The translations under genes and the position numbers were made by a program. A stretch of 64,000 nucleotides of DNA from NCBI GenBank assembly GCA_049697115.1, contig JBAVVD010000048.1:27575-91574 (forward strand). The letters are read 5' to 3'. The notes below the pieces were generated by a model. The model was given only the letters and a program-made list of their open reading frames with translations, searched no databases and was not told where the DNA came from. This DNA is from JBAVVD01 sp049697115. GTDB lineage: Bacteria > Acidobacteriota > Aminicenantia > Aminicenantales > UBA4085. Positions 50,602-59,624 of the stretch are shown here, piece after piece (the first letter of the stretch is position 1; every line of letters begins with the position of its first letter).

Positions 50602-51714
50602 CTACGGGGAAGGAGGAGAGTTGGTCACTCCGTAGCAGGGAGTGATGTGAGGCCTTTCCCGCCGCCTGTGCTTCTCCTTGACCTGGGGATAGACAAAGAG
50701 ATCGCCTGAATAGTTGCGCATCACAACTTGCTTTTCATCCATCGACTGGATATAAGAAGGGATCAGCGGAATCTTGCCGCCGCCGCCAGGGGCGTCGATC
50801 ACATAATAGGGAACAGCCAGGCCCGAGGTCCAGCCTCGGAGGGCGTCCATGACCTCCAATCCTTTCTTCACTGTCGTCCGCAGGTGCTCAGTGCCCTTCA
50901 CGTAATCCGCCTGGTAAATGTAATAGGGTCTGACACGGACAAGGAGCAATTTATGCATGAGGCGCTTCATCACTTCCGGATCATCATTGACTCCTTTGAG
51001 AAGAACCGTCTGGTTTCCCAGGGGAATTCCGGCATCGGCCAAAAGATTCAGGGCCTGAGCGGCTTCGGGAGTAATTTCGTCGGGGTGATTGAAATGGACG
51101 TTTATATAAAGAGGATGATATCGTCTGAACATAGAGGCGAGCCTCGGCGTAATCCGCTGAGGCAGAAAACAGGGGACCCGCGTTCCAATGCGCAAGATCT
51201 CGACATGGGGAATTGCCCGCAGCGATCTGAGAATAGATTCGAGACGCCTATCGCTGAGCATCAGAGGATCTCCGCCAGAGATAATCACATCGCGGACTTC
51301 AGAGTGCTCACGGATGTAATTCAATCCGTCTTCGATATAGCGCGGATGAATCTTGCTGGGATCTCCAACCTTTCGTTTCCTGGTGCAGAAACGGCAGTAG
51401 GAAGCACAGAAATGAGAGACCAGAAAGAGGACCCTGTCCGGATAACGATGGACAATGCTCGGAACCGGAGAATCTTCCTCTTCGCTCAGGGGATCCAAAT
51501 CGCCGCTGTCTTGTTCCAATTCCGCTGCATCTGGAACAACTTGGCGATAGATGGCGTCGCCTTTGCGCCTGATAAGGCCGGCATAATAAGGGGTGATTTG
51601 TGTTTTGAACATACGGGCAACCTTTCGAATCTCTTCCACATTCAAATTAAAAAATCGAGCAATCTGCTCGGGAGTCTTGAGGCTGCCCTTCAAAACCTGC
51701 GGCCATTCATCCAT
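50602..51714 (-). CDS. kamA: lysine 2,3-aminomutase family radical SAM enzyme
   Basis: Would convert L-lysine (or a related amino acid) to the beta form. 370 residues. The radical SAM motif is HFCASYCRFCTRKRKVG. ISGGDPLMLSDRRL, VHFNHPDEITPEAAQALNLL and the PLP-lysine motif DAPGGGGKIPL are all intact. The ATG at 51714 has AAGGAGTGG upstream; the frame stays open for 50 more codons but without homology. Last gene of the operon with the GNAT and ATP-grasp genes. Confidence 0.92.
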   Translation of the reverse strand: MDEWPQVLKGSLKTPEQIARFFNLNVEEIRKVARMFKTQITPYYAGLIRRKGDAIYRQVVPDAAELEQDSGDLDPLSEEEDSPVPSIVHRYPDRVLFLVSHFCASYCRFCTRKRKVGDPSKIHPRYIEDGLNYIREHSEVRDVIISGGDPLMLSDRRLESILRSLRAIPHVEILRIGTRVPCFLPQRITPRLASMFRRYHPLYINVHFNHPDEITPEAAQALNLLADAGIPLGNQTVLLKGVNDDPEVMKRLMHKLLLVRVRPYYIYQADYVKGTEHLRTTVKKGLEVMDALRGWTSGLAVPYYVIDAPGGGGKIPLIPSYIQSMDEKQVVMRNYSGDLFVYPQVKEKHRRRERPHITPCYGVTNSPPSP

Positions 51715-51727
51715 TTTTTCCACTCCT

Positions 51728-52201
51728 TCAAGCGAAACGCTTAATATACAGAATCCGGTCATCACCCGGCTTGTAATAGTCGGCGATGCGGGTAACTTCT
51801 TCATAGCCAAAGCGTTGATAGAATTGCCGCGTCGGCTGATATTTGGGCTGAGAGGACGTCTCAATAATGATCATACGTCCCCGCTCCTCCTGCACTTTCT
51901 TTTCCAGCCAGCCAATCAACTCCCGCCCGTAGCCCTGCCCCTGACGGGAAGGGACAACCGCCACCCAATACAGGTCAAAAACACCTGTCGCGAACGATGC
52001 CGGACCGTAGGACAAGTACCCTATGACTTCTTTCTTTTCATTTTCGGCCACGACAAAAAAATACTCCTTCTGGTCGGGCCGGGCGAGATAGAAATCGATC
52101 ATTTCCTGGGCGGCGGATATTTCTTCAGGTATGAACATGCCGGTCGTTCGGTTGATCTCGAAAACCGTCTCTCTGTCGGCTTCTGTCATCGGGCGAATCA
52201 C
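51728..52201 (-). CDS. GNAT acetyltransferase of the kamA operon
   Basis: 157 residues. MIRPMTEADRETVFEINR start, VAVVPSRQGQGYGRELIGWL acetyl-CoA loop, and ETSSQPKYQPTRQFYQRFGY near the end. Methanogens acetylate beta-lysine with a GNAT partner (AblB) of a kamA homologue; this gene is shorter and of another branch, but its place next to kamA suggests it acts on the same product. Start overlaps the upstream ligase stop by four bases. Confidence 0.87.
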   Translation of the reverse strand: MIRPMTEADRETVFEINRTTGMFIPEEISAAQEMIDFYLARPDQKEYFFVVAENEKKEVIGYLSYGPASFATGVFDLYWVAVVPSRQGQGYGRELIGWLEKKVQEERGRMIIIETSSQPKYQPTRQFYQRFGYEEVTRIADYYKPGDDRILYIKRFA

Positions 52202-53211
52202 GCCTTTTCCTTTCTCTTTAGAGCATTTGCAACCATCTGTTCCCAGAACATTTTGTATTCCTTGCCTGACGCTTTCAGGGCCCTTGCATATCCGGCATTG
52301 AGACTGATGTCAGGATTGGGGTTGACCTCGAGAATCGAGATCTGGCCGTCTTTGGCCATGCGAAAATCCACGCGGGCATAATCCTGGCAACCCATTACCT
52401 GGAAGACAGAGAGGGCGGTCTCCTGCAGCCGGTCCCGCAGGGAATCATCGATTTTGGCCGGACAGACAGGAGGCGTCGCTTTGTAGAGCACATGGTCCTC
52501 AAACCATTTGGCTTCGTAGCTGCAGATGTGGGGCACCCCTTTGGGCATCTCTCTGAATTCAATTTCAGAGACCGGAAGAGCCCGAGGCTCGTGGTTCTCG
52601 ATGACAGCCACGTTAAATTCGCGGCCGTCGATAAAGGCCTCAACCAGAGCCGGTTGCTGGAAATATTTCAGGATATTCTGCACCTGTTTTTGCAGGCTCT
52701 CCTCGTTCTGGACCACGGAATCCGGATGAATGCCTTCACTGGCATCTCCGGAATTCGGTTTGACAATCAGGGGAAACGGAAGCTCTATCTTTTGGTCCGG
52801 AGAGGTGATGAGCTGACCTGGAGCTGTCGGCAGCCCCCAGGAGCTGAGGATGGCTTTGGTTTTAAATTTGTTCTGGCAGATGGCAAGAGTATGAGAGCCG
52901 TTTCCTGTAAAAGGAACGTCCAGAAGTTCCAACGCCGCCGCGACATTGGCCTCGAGTTCTGCACGCCCCAAAAATGCTTCGCAGAGATTAATGACCACAT
53001 CGGCGTTTGAAACTCTGATCCTCTGCAAAAAATTCATGAAGCTTTTCTGGAGAGGAATGACGAAGGCCGAATAGCCCAGCTCAGTGACGGCTTCCAGGAC
53101 TTCTCTGGCCGTCTGCTCGATCGACTCATCGGACTCGCGTTCAACAGGCTTGCCAATAACCGGGTCATAGGCGTTAAAGGCGATACCGATCAAAAGGTTT
53201 CTTTTTTTCAT
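52198..53211 (-). CDS. D-Ala-D-Ala-ligase-like ATP-grasp enzyme (second in operon)
   Basis: 337 residues of ATP-grasp fold. The N-terminal lobe has VVINLCEAFLGRAELEANVAAALELL and VPFTGNGSHTLAICQNKFKTK. ATP-binding blocks are LPFPLIVKPNSGDASEGI and VEAFIDGREFNVAVIENH, and the metal site is ARVDFRMAKDGQISILEVNPNPD. It should join a carboxylate to an amine through an acyl phosphate. It is related to the ligase next to it but clearly not a recent copy. Confidence 0.88.
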   Translation of the reverse strand: MKKRNLLIGIAFNAYDPVIGKPVERESDESIEQTAREVLEAVTELGYSAFVIPLQKSFMNFLQRIRVSNADVVINLCEAFLGRAELEANVAAALELLDVPFTGNGSHTLAICQNKFKTKAILSSWGLPTAPGQLITSPDQKIELPFPLIVKPNSGDASEGIHPDSVVQNEESLQKQVQNILKYFQQPALVEAFIDGREFNVAVIENHEPRALPVSEIEFREMPKGVPHICSYEAKWFEDHVLYKATPPVCPAKIDDSLRDRLQETALSVFQVMGCQDYARVDFRMAKDGQISILEVNPNPDISLNAGYARALKASGKEYKMFWEQMVANALKRKEKA

Positions 53212-53215
53212 CTTA

Positions 53216-54358
53216 TTACCTCAATCCCAGCCGCGCTTCTGTTCTTTTTTTCCTGGACTCCGGCCAGCCTTCCGGACCAGCCTGTCCAATACCATACCGG
53301 GCTCGAGCCTCGTCAACGACGCGCAGAATCAGCTCCGAATAAGAATATCCTGCGGTCCGCGCGGCTTTGGGAAGGCAGGAATTGTCTTCCGGCTTGGGAA
53401 GAATTCCGGGAAGGGGATTGACTTCCAGGATATGAGGTTTTCCTTTTTCATCAAGGCGGATGTCAATGCGGCACCAGTCTCGGATGCGGAGAACGCGACA
53501 GGTCTTTTCCACTATTTTTTCAATGCGGCGTTTTAATCTCAAAGAAATGGAAGCCGGGCACTTAAAAATTTCCAACGGCTGTTCAGGTCTGTCCCAAATC
53601 CATTTGGCTTCATAGGAATAGATGGGAACGGCTCCATCCGGCAAGAGGCTGTGATCGATTTCAACAATGGGCAGGATTTCCAAATGGGGATAATTTCCGA
53701 GGACACCCACTGTAAATTCGCGTCCGTTTAAAAAGCGCTCCATAATGACGGGCTGCTTGTAGACGAAAATGACCTCCTGAATGCGCCGGTACAAGTCGCC
53801 CTGGTTGCGGACAACAGAATTATTGCGAATGCCCTTGCTCGAGCCTTCATAAAGCGGCTTGACAATGACGGGCCACTCGATGTCCTGCGGTACGTCTGAA
53901 GGAGATTTGACAATCCAGAAGGGAGGATTCGGTATCTTGTAATACGACAGAATCTCTTTCGCGCGGGATTTATCAAGGCAGATGCCAAGCGTCAACGGAT
54001 CTGAGCCTGTATAGGGAATATCCAGAATTTCACAGAGAGTGGGTATATGGGATTCCCTGTTCGGCCCGATCAGACGCTCGGCAATATTGAAAACGAGATC
54101 AGGCTTTTCTCTTTTGAGACGGTCGAATGCCTTTTCATCAGACTCAATGGGAATCACTTCGTGTATTTCCTGAAGGGCGTTTTGGACGGCTAGGATTGTT
54201 TCATCAGAATCGCACTCGGCGAATAAATCGGGTGGAGGCTCGTCTTCTTCATCCCGCTTGTCGTCCGCAAAACCCTGATTCAATGAGGAGGCTATTCCGG
54301 ATTTCGAACTAAAGAGCAAGGCAATCTTCATGGCTGTGTTTCTCTGCTTTGCTTTCAT
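53216..54358 (-). CDS. D-Ala-D-Ala-ligase-like ATP-grasp enzyme (first in operon)
   Basis: 380 residues. KPDLVFNIAERLIGPNRESHIPTLCEILDIPYTGSDPLTL (here in part: NIAERLIGPNRES) is the N-terminal lobe. IEWPVIVKPLYEGSSKGIR and MERFLNGREFTVGVLGNYP bind ATP, and CRIDIRLDEKGKPHILEVNPLPG binds metal. An acidic insertion (DDKRDEEDEPPPD) follows the first strand. GGGGGA precedes the ATG at 54358; homology begins at an internal ATG, 54331. First gene after a strong promoter; four bases separate it from the next ligase. Confidence 0.87.
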   Translation of the reverse strand: MKAKQRNTAMKIALLFSSKSGIASSLNQGFADDKRDEEDEPPPDLFAECDSDETILAVQNALQEIHEVIPIESDEKAFDRLKREKPDLVFNIAERLIGPNRESHIPTLCEILDIPYTGSDPLTLGICLDKSRAKEILSYYKIPNPPFWIVKSPSDVPQDIEWPVIVKPLYEGSSKGIRNNSVVRNQGDLYRRIQEVIFVYKQPVIMERFLNGREFTVGVLGNYPHLEILPIVEIDHSLLPDGAVPIYSYEAKWIWDRPEQPLEIFKCPASISLRLKRRIEKIVEKTCRVLRIRDWCRIDIRLDEKGKPHILEVNPLPGILPKPEDNSCLPKAARTAGYSYSELILRVVDEARARYGIGQAGPEGWPESRKKRTEARLGLR

Positions 54359-54422
54359 GGAAATCGATCCCCCACATTGAAATCGTTTGAATGATTTTTT
54401 TCACATTTTTTTTAAATTCTTA

Positions 54423-54455
54423 GTTTATATATAAACTTTTTTTTCAAAATGTCAA
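54423..54455 (-). promoter_or_regulatory. promoter of the ATP-grasp/kamA operon with palindromic -10 region
   Basis: Minus strand TTGACA (54455-54450), 18 bases, TATATA (54431-54426). The -10 is inside a perfect 14-bp palindrome GTTTATATATAAAC (54423-54436), a possible operator. The surrounding 190 bases are rich in A and T runs. Confidence 0.6.
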
Positions 54456-54549
54456 TACTTTTTTTTGAATTTTTTTTAACAGAATACAATTTGTAGTGGA
54501 AAATAATTCTTGAACCCCCAATTATAGAGCTGTAAATTTTCTTGACAGC

Positions 54550-55413
54550 TTAAAGCAAAAACTTGGCATAAATATAGCATGCTCGACGATCCAATTTTTG
54601 CCTCTCTGCCTCCTTCTCCAAAGCTCTGAGAGGAGACTTATAGTGGCTGGGAGGAGTCTTAAAAAGGATAACGGCACCCGCTCGAAAAATATCCTGGAGC
54701 CATAGAACAGGGACCTCTCTCTCCATATGAAAAACAATGTTTGTCTTTTTGTCGGGAACGGCCTTTAGAATATTTAATAAATGGGCCAGGTCTTCTTCTT
54801 TCTGCACGGATTTGTCAGAGAGATGAATCCAGGCGCCGCTTCGAGCCAACTCTTCGAGGTCTGCATCTAACGGGCCGTGATGATAATACACGAGCCAGCA
54901 GGAACCTTTTTGGCATTCGTAGGCTAACTCGTGGAGTTTGGCATATTCCGGCGGATTGGCTCTATTCGAAAGATGAAGATAAACTCCGCTTCTCCCCACT
55001 TCTCTGAGGTCCGGATAAGTGAGTGTCATTTTGGCTTCTGCGTCCAGACTTCCCTGATGAAGAAACGCCAGGAAACGGCCTCCTTTTTTAGCGGCTCTGC
55101 TCAGCAGGAGAATTTCTTCGCTCTTTGGCCTGGCCTCATCCGAAGTAAAAATATCCGCGCCCGCCTCTGCGAGCCATTCCAGTTGGAATACGGCTAGTTT
55201 TCCCGAATCGATCAGGTGGAATCGACCCTGATTTTTGTGGCAGGTTTTAATCGCGTCTAAAAGCCAGGAAAATTCGTGTTGGTCGTCCCGGACGGCGATA
55301 GACTTTTCTTCTTCAGCGAGAGAAATCAGGCCATATCCCTTCGGAATCAGTTCCGGTTTTTCTTTCGATTCGCTCGTGAGCGGACTGTCGACGGAATTCA
55401 TCTGTCCAACCAT
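54550..55413 (-). CDS. internal-repeat protein, unknown function
   Basis: 287 residues, cytosolic. From about residue 60 it shows four copies of a unit of about 45 residues. Each has a hydrophobic strand, a 'H-x-G-x-L-D' or equivalent turn, a helix and a strand ending G-A/V-x-I/L-H-L-S: GRFLAFLHQGSLDAEA / SGVYLHLSNRAN, and CWLVYYHHGPLDADLEEL / SGAWIHLSDKSV. The pattern suggests a beta/alpha barrel with repeat symmetry. The repeated H and D could be metal ligands. Not recognised as any named family. Lies between the ligase operon and a spermidine-synthase-like gene, same strand. Confidence 0.75.
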   Translation of the reverse strand: MVGQMNSVDSPLTSESKEKPELIPKGYGLISLAEEEKSIAVRDDQHEFSWLLDAIKTCHKNQGRFHLIDSGKLAVFQLEWLAEAGADIFTSDEARPKSEEILLLSRAAKKGGRFLAFLHQGSLDAEAKMTLTYPDLREVGRSGVYLHLSNRANPPEYAKLHELAYECQKGSCWLVYYHHGPLDADLEELARSGAWIHLSDKSVQKEEDLAHLLNILKAVPDKKTNIVFHMEREVPVLWLQDIFRAGAVILFKTPPSHYKSPLRALEKEAERQKLDRRACYIYAKFLL

Positions 55414-55586
55414 CTATTTATTCCGGTGAACCGGTCATTTAAACTCGTATAAGTTCCGACAGATATAGCACTGCATGCTGCGGATGTCAAGCCGAAGGCT
55501 CGAGCTCAGGGCTTCGAAGGCACGCTTCATTTTCCCCGGCGAGGAAAATTCGCTCGATTCGAAGTCTCATTCCGAAGGTGAAATCT

Positions 55587-56441
55587 TCACTGGCCGCTGC
55601 GGTCAGAATTTAAAAATGCGGGCTTCTGTGCAAAATAAAAAAAACAAGATTCTCCAAAGCTCGGAATGAGGACATCTGAATGACAGATATTTATGAACGC
55701 CTTCTGCAGCATATCCTTTAAAGTCTCCGCCGCCCGAGGGTGTCGGAATAAGGGGATGGCTTCACAGCCGGCATAGAAACCGATCCATCCCTCTCTTCTC
55801 AATACTCTGGCGGAATGGGAAAGGAGTGCCTGAAAAAACTCCTTGAACTGGACTTCCTCTTGGGCTAAGGGCACTTCGGTAAAGTCACAGACCACTCCGT
55901 CATAGTCTCTATCCTTTGTTCTGTGGATAAAACTGATTGCATTCTCGATGACAAGATCCACACGCGGATCATAATAAATTTTCTGTCCCAAATGCTGTTG
56001 ACAGGACCGGACAACATTTCTATCTATATCGACAAGAGTAATTTTCAGATTCGGGTTAATGGACAGCGCCGTAGCAGCCGTGTATCCATCGCCGCCGCCG
56101 AGAATCAACAGCTTCTTTTCCCCAAGCCTCAATCTTTCCAGGAGGGCCCTGTCATAGACCTCATGGTCTGATTCCGCACACTGGATAACACCATCCAGAA
56201 AAAGACATTTTCCAAAAAGTTCCGTCTCATAAATAGCAATGTCTTGATATTTCGACCGGGCATGATAAAGAACTTTATGGATTTCGATTCTGAGGCTTAC
56301 TCCTCTCACACAGGGAACATCAATGAACTCAGCCATTTGTTTGAGATTTTTCCGCTGCAAAAAATTCCCTTCCTGATCCAAAAACCATTCAGGGAAGATC
56401 CAGACGCTGAATGAATACGGGCATGTATAATTTTTTATCAC
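55587..56441 (-). CDS. spermidine-synthase-like aminopropyltransferase
   Basis: 284 residues. QDIAIYETELFGKCLFLDGVIQ and the Rossmann block LLILGGGDGYTAATAL, VDIDRNVV, and DYDGVVCDFTEVPLA match the SpeE fold. The catalytic Asp of the usual D-S-T-D-P loop is present as C-D-F-T-E. The N-terminal extension (WIFPEWFLDQEGNFLQ) is unusual. Start is GTG at 56441 with GGAG upstream; MAEFIDVP, 35 residues on, is the alternative. It may modify a polyamine or a product of the neighbouring pathway. Confidence 0.82.
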   Translation of the reverse strand: MIKNYTCPYSFSVWIFPEWFLDQEGNFLQRKNLKQMAEFIDVPCVRGVSLRIEIHKVLYHARSKYQDIAIYETELFGKCLFLDGVIQCAESDHEVYDRALLERLRLGEKKLLILGGGDGYTAATALSINPNLKITLVDIDRNVVRSCQQHLGQKIYYDPRVDLVIENAISFIHRTKDRDYDGVVCDFTEVPLAQEEVQFKEFFQALLSHSARVLRREGWIGFYAGCEAIPLFRHPRAAETLKDMLQKAFINICHSDVLIPSFGESCFFYFAQKPAFLNSDRSGQ

Positions 56442-56477
56442 AGGAAATCTCCACAGGCAAGTTCCTATTTCGTCGGC

Positions 56478-56506
56478 TTGAAAAAAAACGCCCTATCTTT
56501 TATCAT
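56478..56506 (+). promoter_or_regulatory. promoter of queC-queD-queE
   Basis: TTGAAA (56478-56483), 17 bases, TATCAT (56501-56506), 20 bases before the queC ATG. The short leader leaves no room for a preQ1 riboswitch. Confidence 0.6.
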
Positions 56507-56526
56507 CAAATGGGAATTTTATAAGT

Positions 56527-57222
56527 ATGAAACCAAGTCTTGTCCTTTTTTCCGGCGGGATTGACTCCACCACCGCTCTTTACTGGGCTCTCGCCAAATC
56601 CAAGAAAGTTCAAGCCTTGACCTTTGATTACGGGCAGAGGCACAGGACGGAAATAATTATGGCCCGCCGCCTGACTCGAATGCTTGGTGTGCCGCACTTC
56701 CTCCTCAAAGTCAATCTCCGTCAGATCGGAGGCTCTTCTCTTACGGATCAGAACTTACCGCTCCCTCAGTATAAAAAGCTCCCTTCCCTCCTGCGCCAAC
56801 TGCCTTCGACCTATGTGCCCTTCCGAAACGGCATTTTTCTGGCTTTGGCCGCGGCATGGGCGGAGGTTAACCACATTCCAGAAATCATCTGTGGATTTAA
56901 CGTCATCGACTCTCCGGACTATCCAGACACTCGAGAAAAATTCGTCCAGGCGATGGAAAAAGCCATCCGTTTGGGCACTCCTTCCCCTCCGCGAGGGAAA
57001 AAAATAAACATCCTCGCTCCCTTTGTGAAAATGAAAAAATCAGAGATCATCCAACTGGGGATATCCCTGGGCGCAAATTATTCCTATTCCCTGTCCTGCT
57101 ATGCCGGCCATGAAATACCTTGTCAGAAATGTTCCGCCTGTCTTTTGCGCCGCAGAGCTTGGAAAGAAGCCGGCCGGGAAGATCCTCTGATTCTCAGACT
57201 CAAGAAGAGAGGAAAAATATGA
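56527..57222 (+). CDS. queC: 7-cyano-7-deazaguanine synthase
   Basis: Makes preQ0 from 7-carboxy-7-deazaguanine. 231 residues. PP-loop SLVLFSGGIDSTTALYWA, then TFDYGQRHRTEI, VPFRNGIFLALAAAWAE and the zinc site SLSCYAGHEIPCQKCSACLLRR. The stop overlaps the queD start. Confidence 0.95.
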   Translation: MKPSLVLFSGGIDSTTALYWALAKSKKVQALTFDYGQRHRTEIIMARRLTRMLGVPHFLLKVNLRQIGGSSLTDQNLPLPQYKKLPSLLRQLPSTYVPFRNGIFLALAAAWAEVNHIPEIICGFNVIDSPDYPDTREKFVQAMEKAIRLGTPSPPRGKKINILAPFVKMKKSEIIQLGISLGANYSYSLSCYAGHEIPCQKCSACLLRRRAWKEAGREDPLILRLKKRGKI

Positions 57223-57566
57223 GCTGGATATTGAAAGTCAAAGACAGGTTTCAGGCGGCCCATTTTTTAAAGGAGTATCAGGGCAAATGTGAAAAAATTC
57301 ACGGCCACACTTTCCAGGTTGAAATCCAGGTCCAAGTCGATGAGCTCGATAAAGCCGGTATTGGCATTGACTTCGCGCGCATCAAGCAGAAACTGTCCGA
57401 AATCCTTCCGGACCATTCCCTGCTCAATGAGGTTTATGATTTCAATCCCTCCGCAGAGAATCTCGCGCGCCGCTTCTTTATGGATCTGAAGAACTTCTTT
57501 CCTGTCATTCAAGTGACGGTTTGGGAATCCGAAGATGCCGCCGCCACCTATTCTGAAAATCGCTGA
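57219..57566 (+). CDS. queD: 6-carboxy-5,6,7,8-tetrahydropterin synthase
   Basis: 115 residues. The zinc-binding FQAAHFL ... KCEKIHGHTFQVEIQV and the IDFARIKQKLSEIL, DHSLLNEV and WESEDAAATY blocks are those of QueD. The start is ATG at 57219 (MSWILKVKD) overlapping the queC stop (ATGA); the frame is open further upstream inside queC, but without homology. Confidence 0.94.
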   Translation: MSWILKVKDRFQAAHFLKEYQGKCEKIHGHTFQVEIQVQVDELDKAGIGIDFARIKQKLSEILPDHSLLNEVYDFNPSAENLARRFFMDLKNFFPVIQVTVWESEDAAATYSENR

Positions 57567-58164
57567 GGTCTTTCCCTCTTTTCAAGGGGAGGGCCTCCGT
57601 CAGGGAGAAGCCACCGTTTTCGTCCGCTTCTCCGGGTGTAATCTTAAATGTGCATTCTGTGACACCAAATATGCATGGAGTGGAGGGTGCATCTGTTCTC
57701 CTCCTCAGGTGATGGACACCATAAAAAAAATAAGGAGGCACTTTCCTGCAGGCTGGGTCTGCCTGACCGGCGGGGAGCCTCTCCTCCAGGACATCGCCGA
57801 ACTTGTCCATTTGCTGAAAAAGGAAAAATTGAACATTCAGATGGAAACGAACGGTACTCTCTACCGCCCCCTGGCCGTGGACTGGTATTCCCTTTCCCCC
57901 AAACCGGAAAAATATTTTTATCAACGCGAATACAGAGCCAAAGCCAGAGAGGTCAAGCTGGTCATCACCCGCATGCTGACATTGGATGTCATTAAAAAGC
58001 TCCGCAGAGAATTTCCATCTCAAACCCCCCTCCTTCTCCAACCCCAGTCCAATAAAAAATGGTCCGCGGCCCGCGGCCTTGCCCTGCTGACTCAGGCCGT
58101 CCAGGAAGGCCTGGACAACATTCGTATCTCCTGTCAGCTTCATCGATTCTATGGCTTCCGCTGA
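57535..58164 (+). CDS. queE: 7-carboxy-7-deazaguanine synthase
   Basis: Radical SAM enzyme, 209 residues. EVFPSFQGEGLRQGEATVFVR and FSGCNLKCAFCDTKYAW (C-x3-C-x2-C) are the family signature, then CLTGGEPLLQDI and METNGTLYRP. Overlaps queD by 32 bases. The ATG at 57535 begins MPPPPILKIAEVF; a start further on is unlikely because EVFPS is conserved. Confidence 0.94.
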   Translation: MPPPPILKIAEVFPSFQGEGLRQGEATVFVRFSGCNLKCAFCDTKYAWSGGCICSPPQVMDTIKKIRRHFPAGWVCLTGGEPLLQDIAELVHLLKKEKLNIQMETNGTLYRPLAVDWYSLSPKPEKYFYQREYRAKAREVKLVITRMLTLDVIKKLRREFPSQTPLLLQPQSNKKWSAARGLALLTQAVQEGLDNIRISCQLHRFYGFR

Positions 58165-58340
58165 GTTCTTTTTCCTTCCGGAGTGCGGCTCTGGGCATCC
58201 ACGGCCGTTCACCCCTGCAGAGGATGGTAAAAAGCAAAATTCACCGGTGAATTCATCGGGGAGGGGGATTGAATCATTTCAGCGTTTCCATCAAGATATT
58301 TCTTTCATAATTGACAATTTCTCATTATCAAAGGATCACC

Positions 58341-59624
58341 ATGAGCCTGAAAGAGAAGCTATCCTTTAAACGCTATCCCGTGACTTACACTTCCTTGTCT
58401 TTTCTCTTTTTCATCCTTATTTTTCTTCTCTTCAACCGGCTGTTTTTTGCTCCGAAAATCCTCCTGCTCTGTGCGATCATTCTCGTTGCCGTATTTCTCG
58501 GAAAGTTGAAAGTCGTCATGAAAGACTGGTTCATCTTTCTCGCATTCATCTATCTCTTTGACAGCCTGAGGGGAACCATCTATGCCCTCACCTGCGACTT
58601 CAGCCTCCCCGTGCACACGTTGTATGTCATCCGGCTGGAAAATTTTCTTTTTGGAAAAATCCCTTCCGTTGTGCTTCAACATGCGCTTTTAAAAAACGCG
58701 GCGGCCTTGGACTTCGGCTGGCCTGAAAAATTTCTGACCGCCGTGCACGGCACGCATTTCATCGCTTTTCTTCTAGTCGGCTTAACCATCTGGCTGCAAA
58801 AGCAAAAATATTTTGGGGCTTTCAAGAGCGCTTTCTACTGGATCACGGGCTTGGGAGTCCTGGGTTATTTTATCGTTCCCACCGTTCCCCCATGGATGGC
58901 CTCCAGACTGTTCGGCGTCCTCCCCGAAATTTATCGTTTCAATATCCACATTTACAATATGTCCATCCCGGACTTGACTTCGGGATTTAACACAAATCCA
59001 ATTTCCGCCATGCCTTCTCTCCATGCCGCTTTTCCCATTCTCGCCTGCCTTGTCCTCTGGCGCCTCTACCGCTGGAAAGCCACTCCATTCATTCTGTACA
59101 CTCTTCTTATGCTTTTCACCATTGTCTACACGGGAGACCATTACATCGTTGACATTCTGGCCGGCGGTATCCTTGCCGTCATCTGTTATTTTATCGGTTT
59201 CCGGAGAACATATCTCCGGATCACAAAGGAGTCCGAAAACCCATGTGCGCCGGGAAAAAATAGGGCGGGCTTCTTGTGGAAAAACAAACACCTGCTTATC
59301 GGAGCCCTTCTGCTGGCCGTTGGAATTCCACTGGGAACATTCAATAAACACAAGTTTGACAATGACCCCGATGCCTACGATTATAAATCCGCGCCCAGAT
59401 ATATCGATTTTTTCAATCATGAAGAAGACTATCGCCAGAATTATCTCGTCCAATTGTATTTCGGGGATTTCCACCTTACGAAAAAGCATTATGACCAGGC
59501 CCTCATTTATTTGAACAGGGCTGTGGCGTTAAGCCGGAATATCATCGAAAAAAAAGCCGTTCTTGTCAAAATCAAGCAGATTGAGTCCATTTTGAGCCGG
59601 ACCGGACACAATCAATCCCCATGA
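58341..59624 (+). CDS. PAP2-family membrane phosphatase/transferase with C-terminal TPR-like tail
   Basis: 427 residues. About eight TM helices surround a PAP2 active site: AMPSLHAAFPILACLVL and VYTGDHYIVDILAGGILAV (the H and D of motifs 2 and 3). This form resembles the inositolphosphotransferase/phosphatase branch (PAP2_3). After the last TM (LLIGALLLAVGIPLGTF) comes a soluble tail with NYLVQLYFGDFHLTKKHYDQALIYLNRAVAL, a TPR-like repeat. Start at 58341 with AAGG upstream. Four-base overlap with the next gene. Confidence 0.83.
   Translation: MSLKEKLSFKRYPVTYTSLSFLFFILIFLLFNRLFFAPKILLLCAIILVAVFLGKLKVVMKDWFIFLAFIYLFDSLRGTIYALTCDFSLPVHTLYVIRLENFLFGKIPSVVLQHALLKNAAALDFGWPEKFLTAVHGTHFIAFLLVGLTIWLQKQKYFGAFKSAFYWITGLGVLGYFIVPTVPPWMASRLFGVLPEIYRFNIHIYNMSIPDLTSGFNTNPISAMPSLHAAFPILACLVLWRLYRWKATPFILYTLLMLFTIVYTGDHYIVDILAGGILAVICYFIGFRRTYLRITKESENPCAPGKNRAGFLWKNKHLLIGALLLAVGIPLGTFNKHKFDNDPDAYDYKSAPRYIDFFNHEEDYRQNYLVQLYFGDFHLTKKHYDQALIYLNRAVALSRNIIEKKAVLVKIKQIESILSRTGHNQSP

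Noticed and set aside
56507..56526. preQ1 riboswitch before queC
   Set aside because: Only 20 bases lie between the -10 element and the start codon; no room for the aptamer. None seen before queF either.
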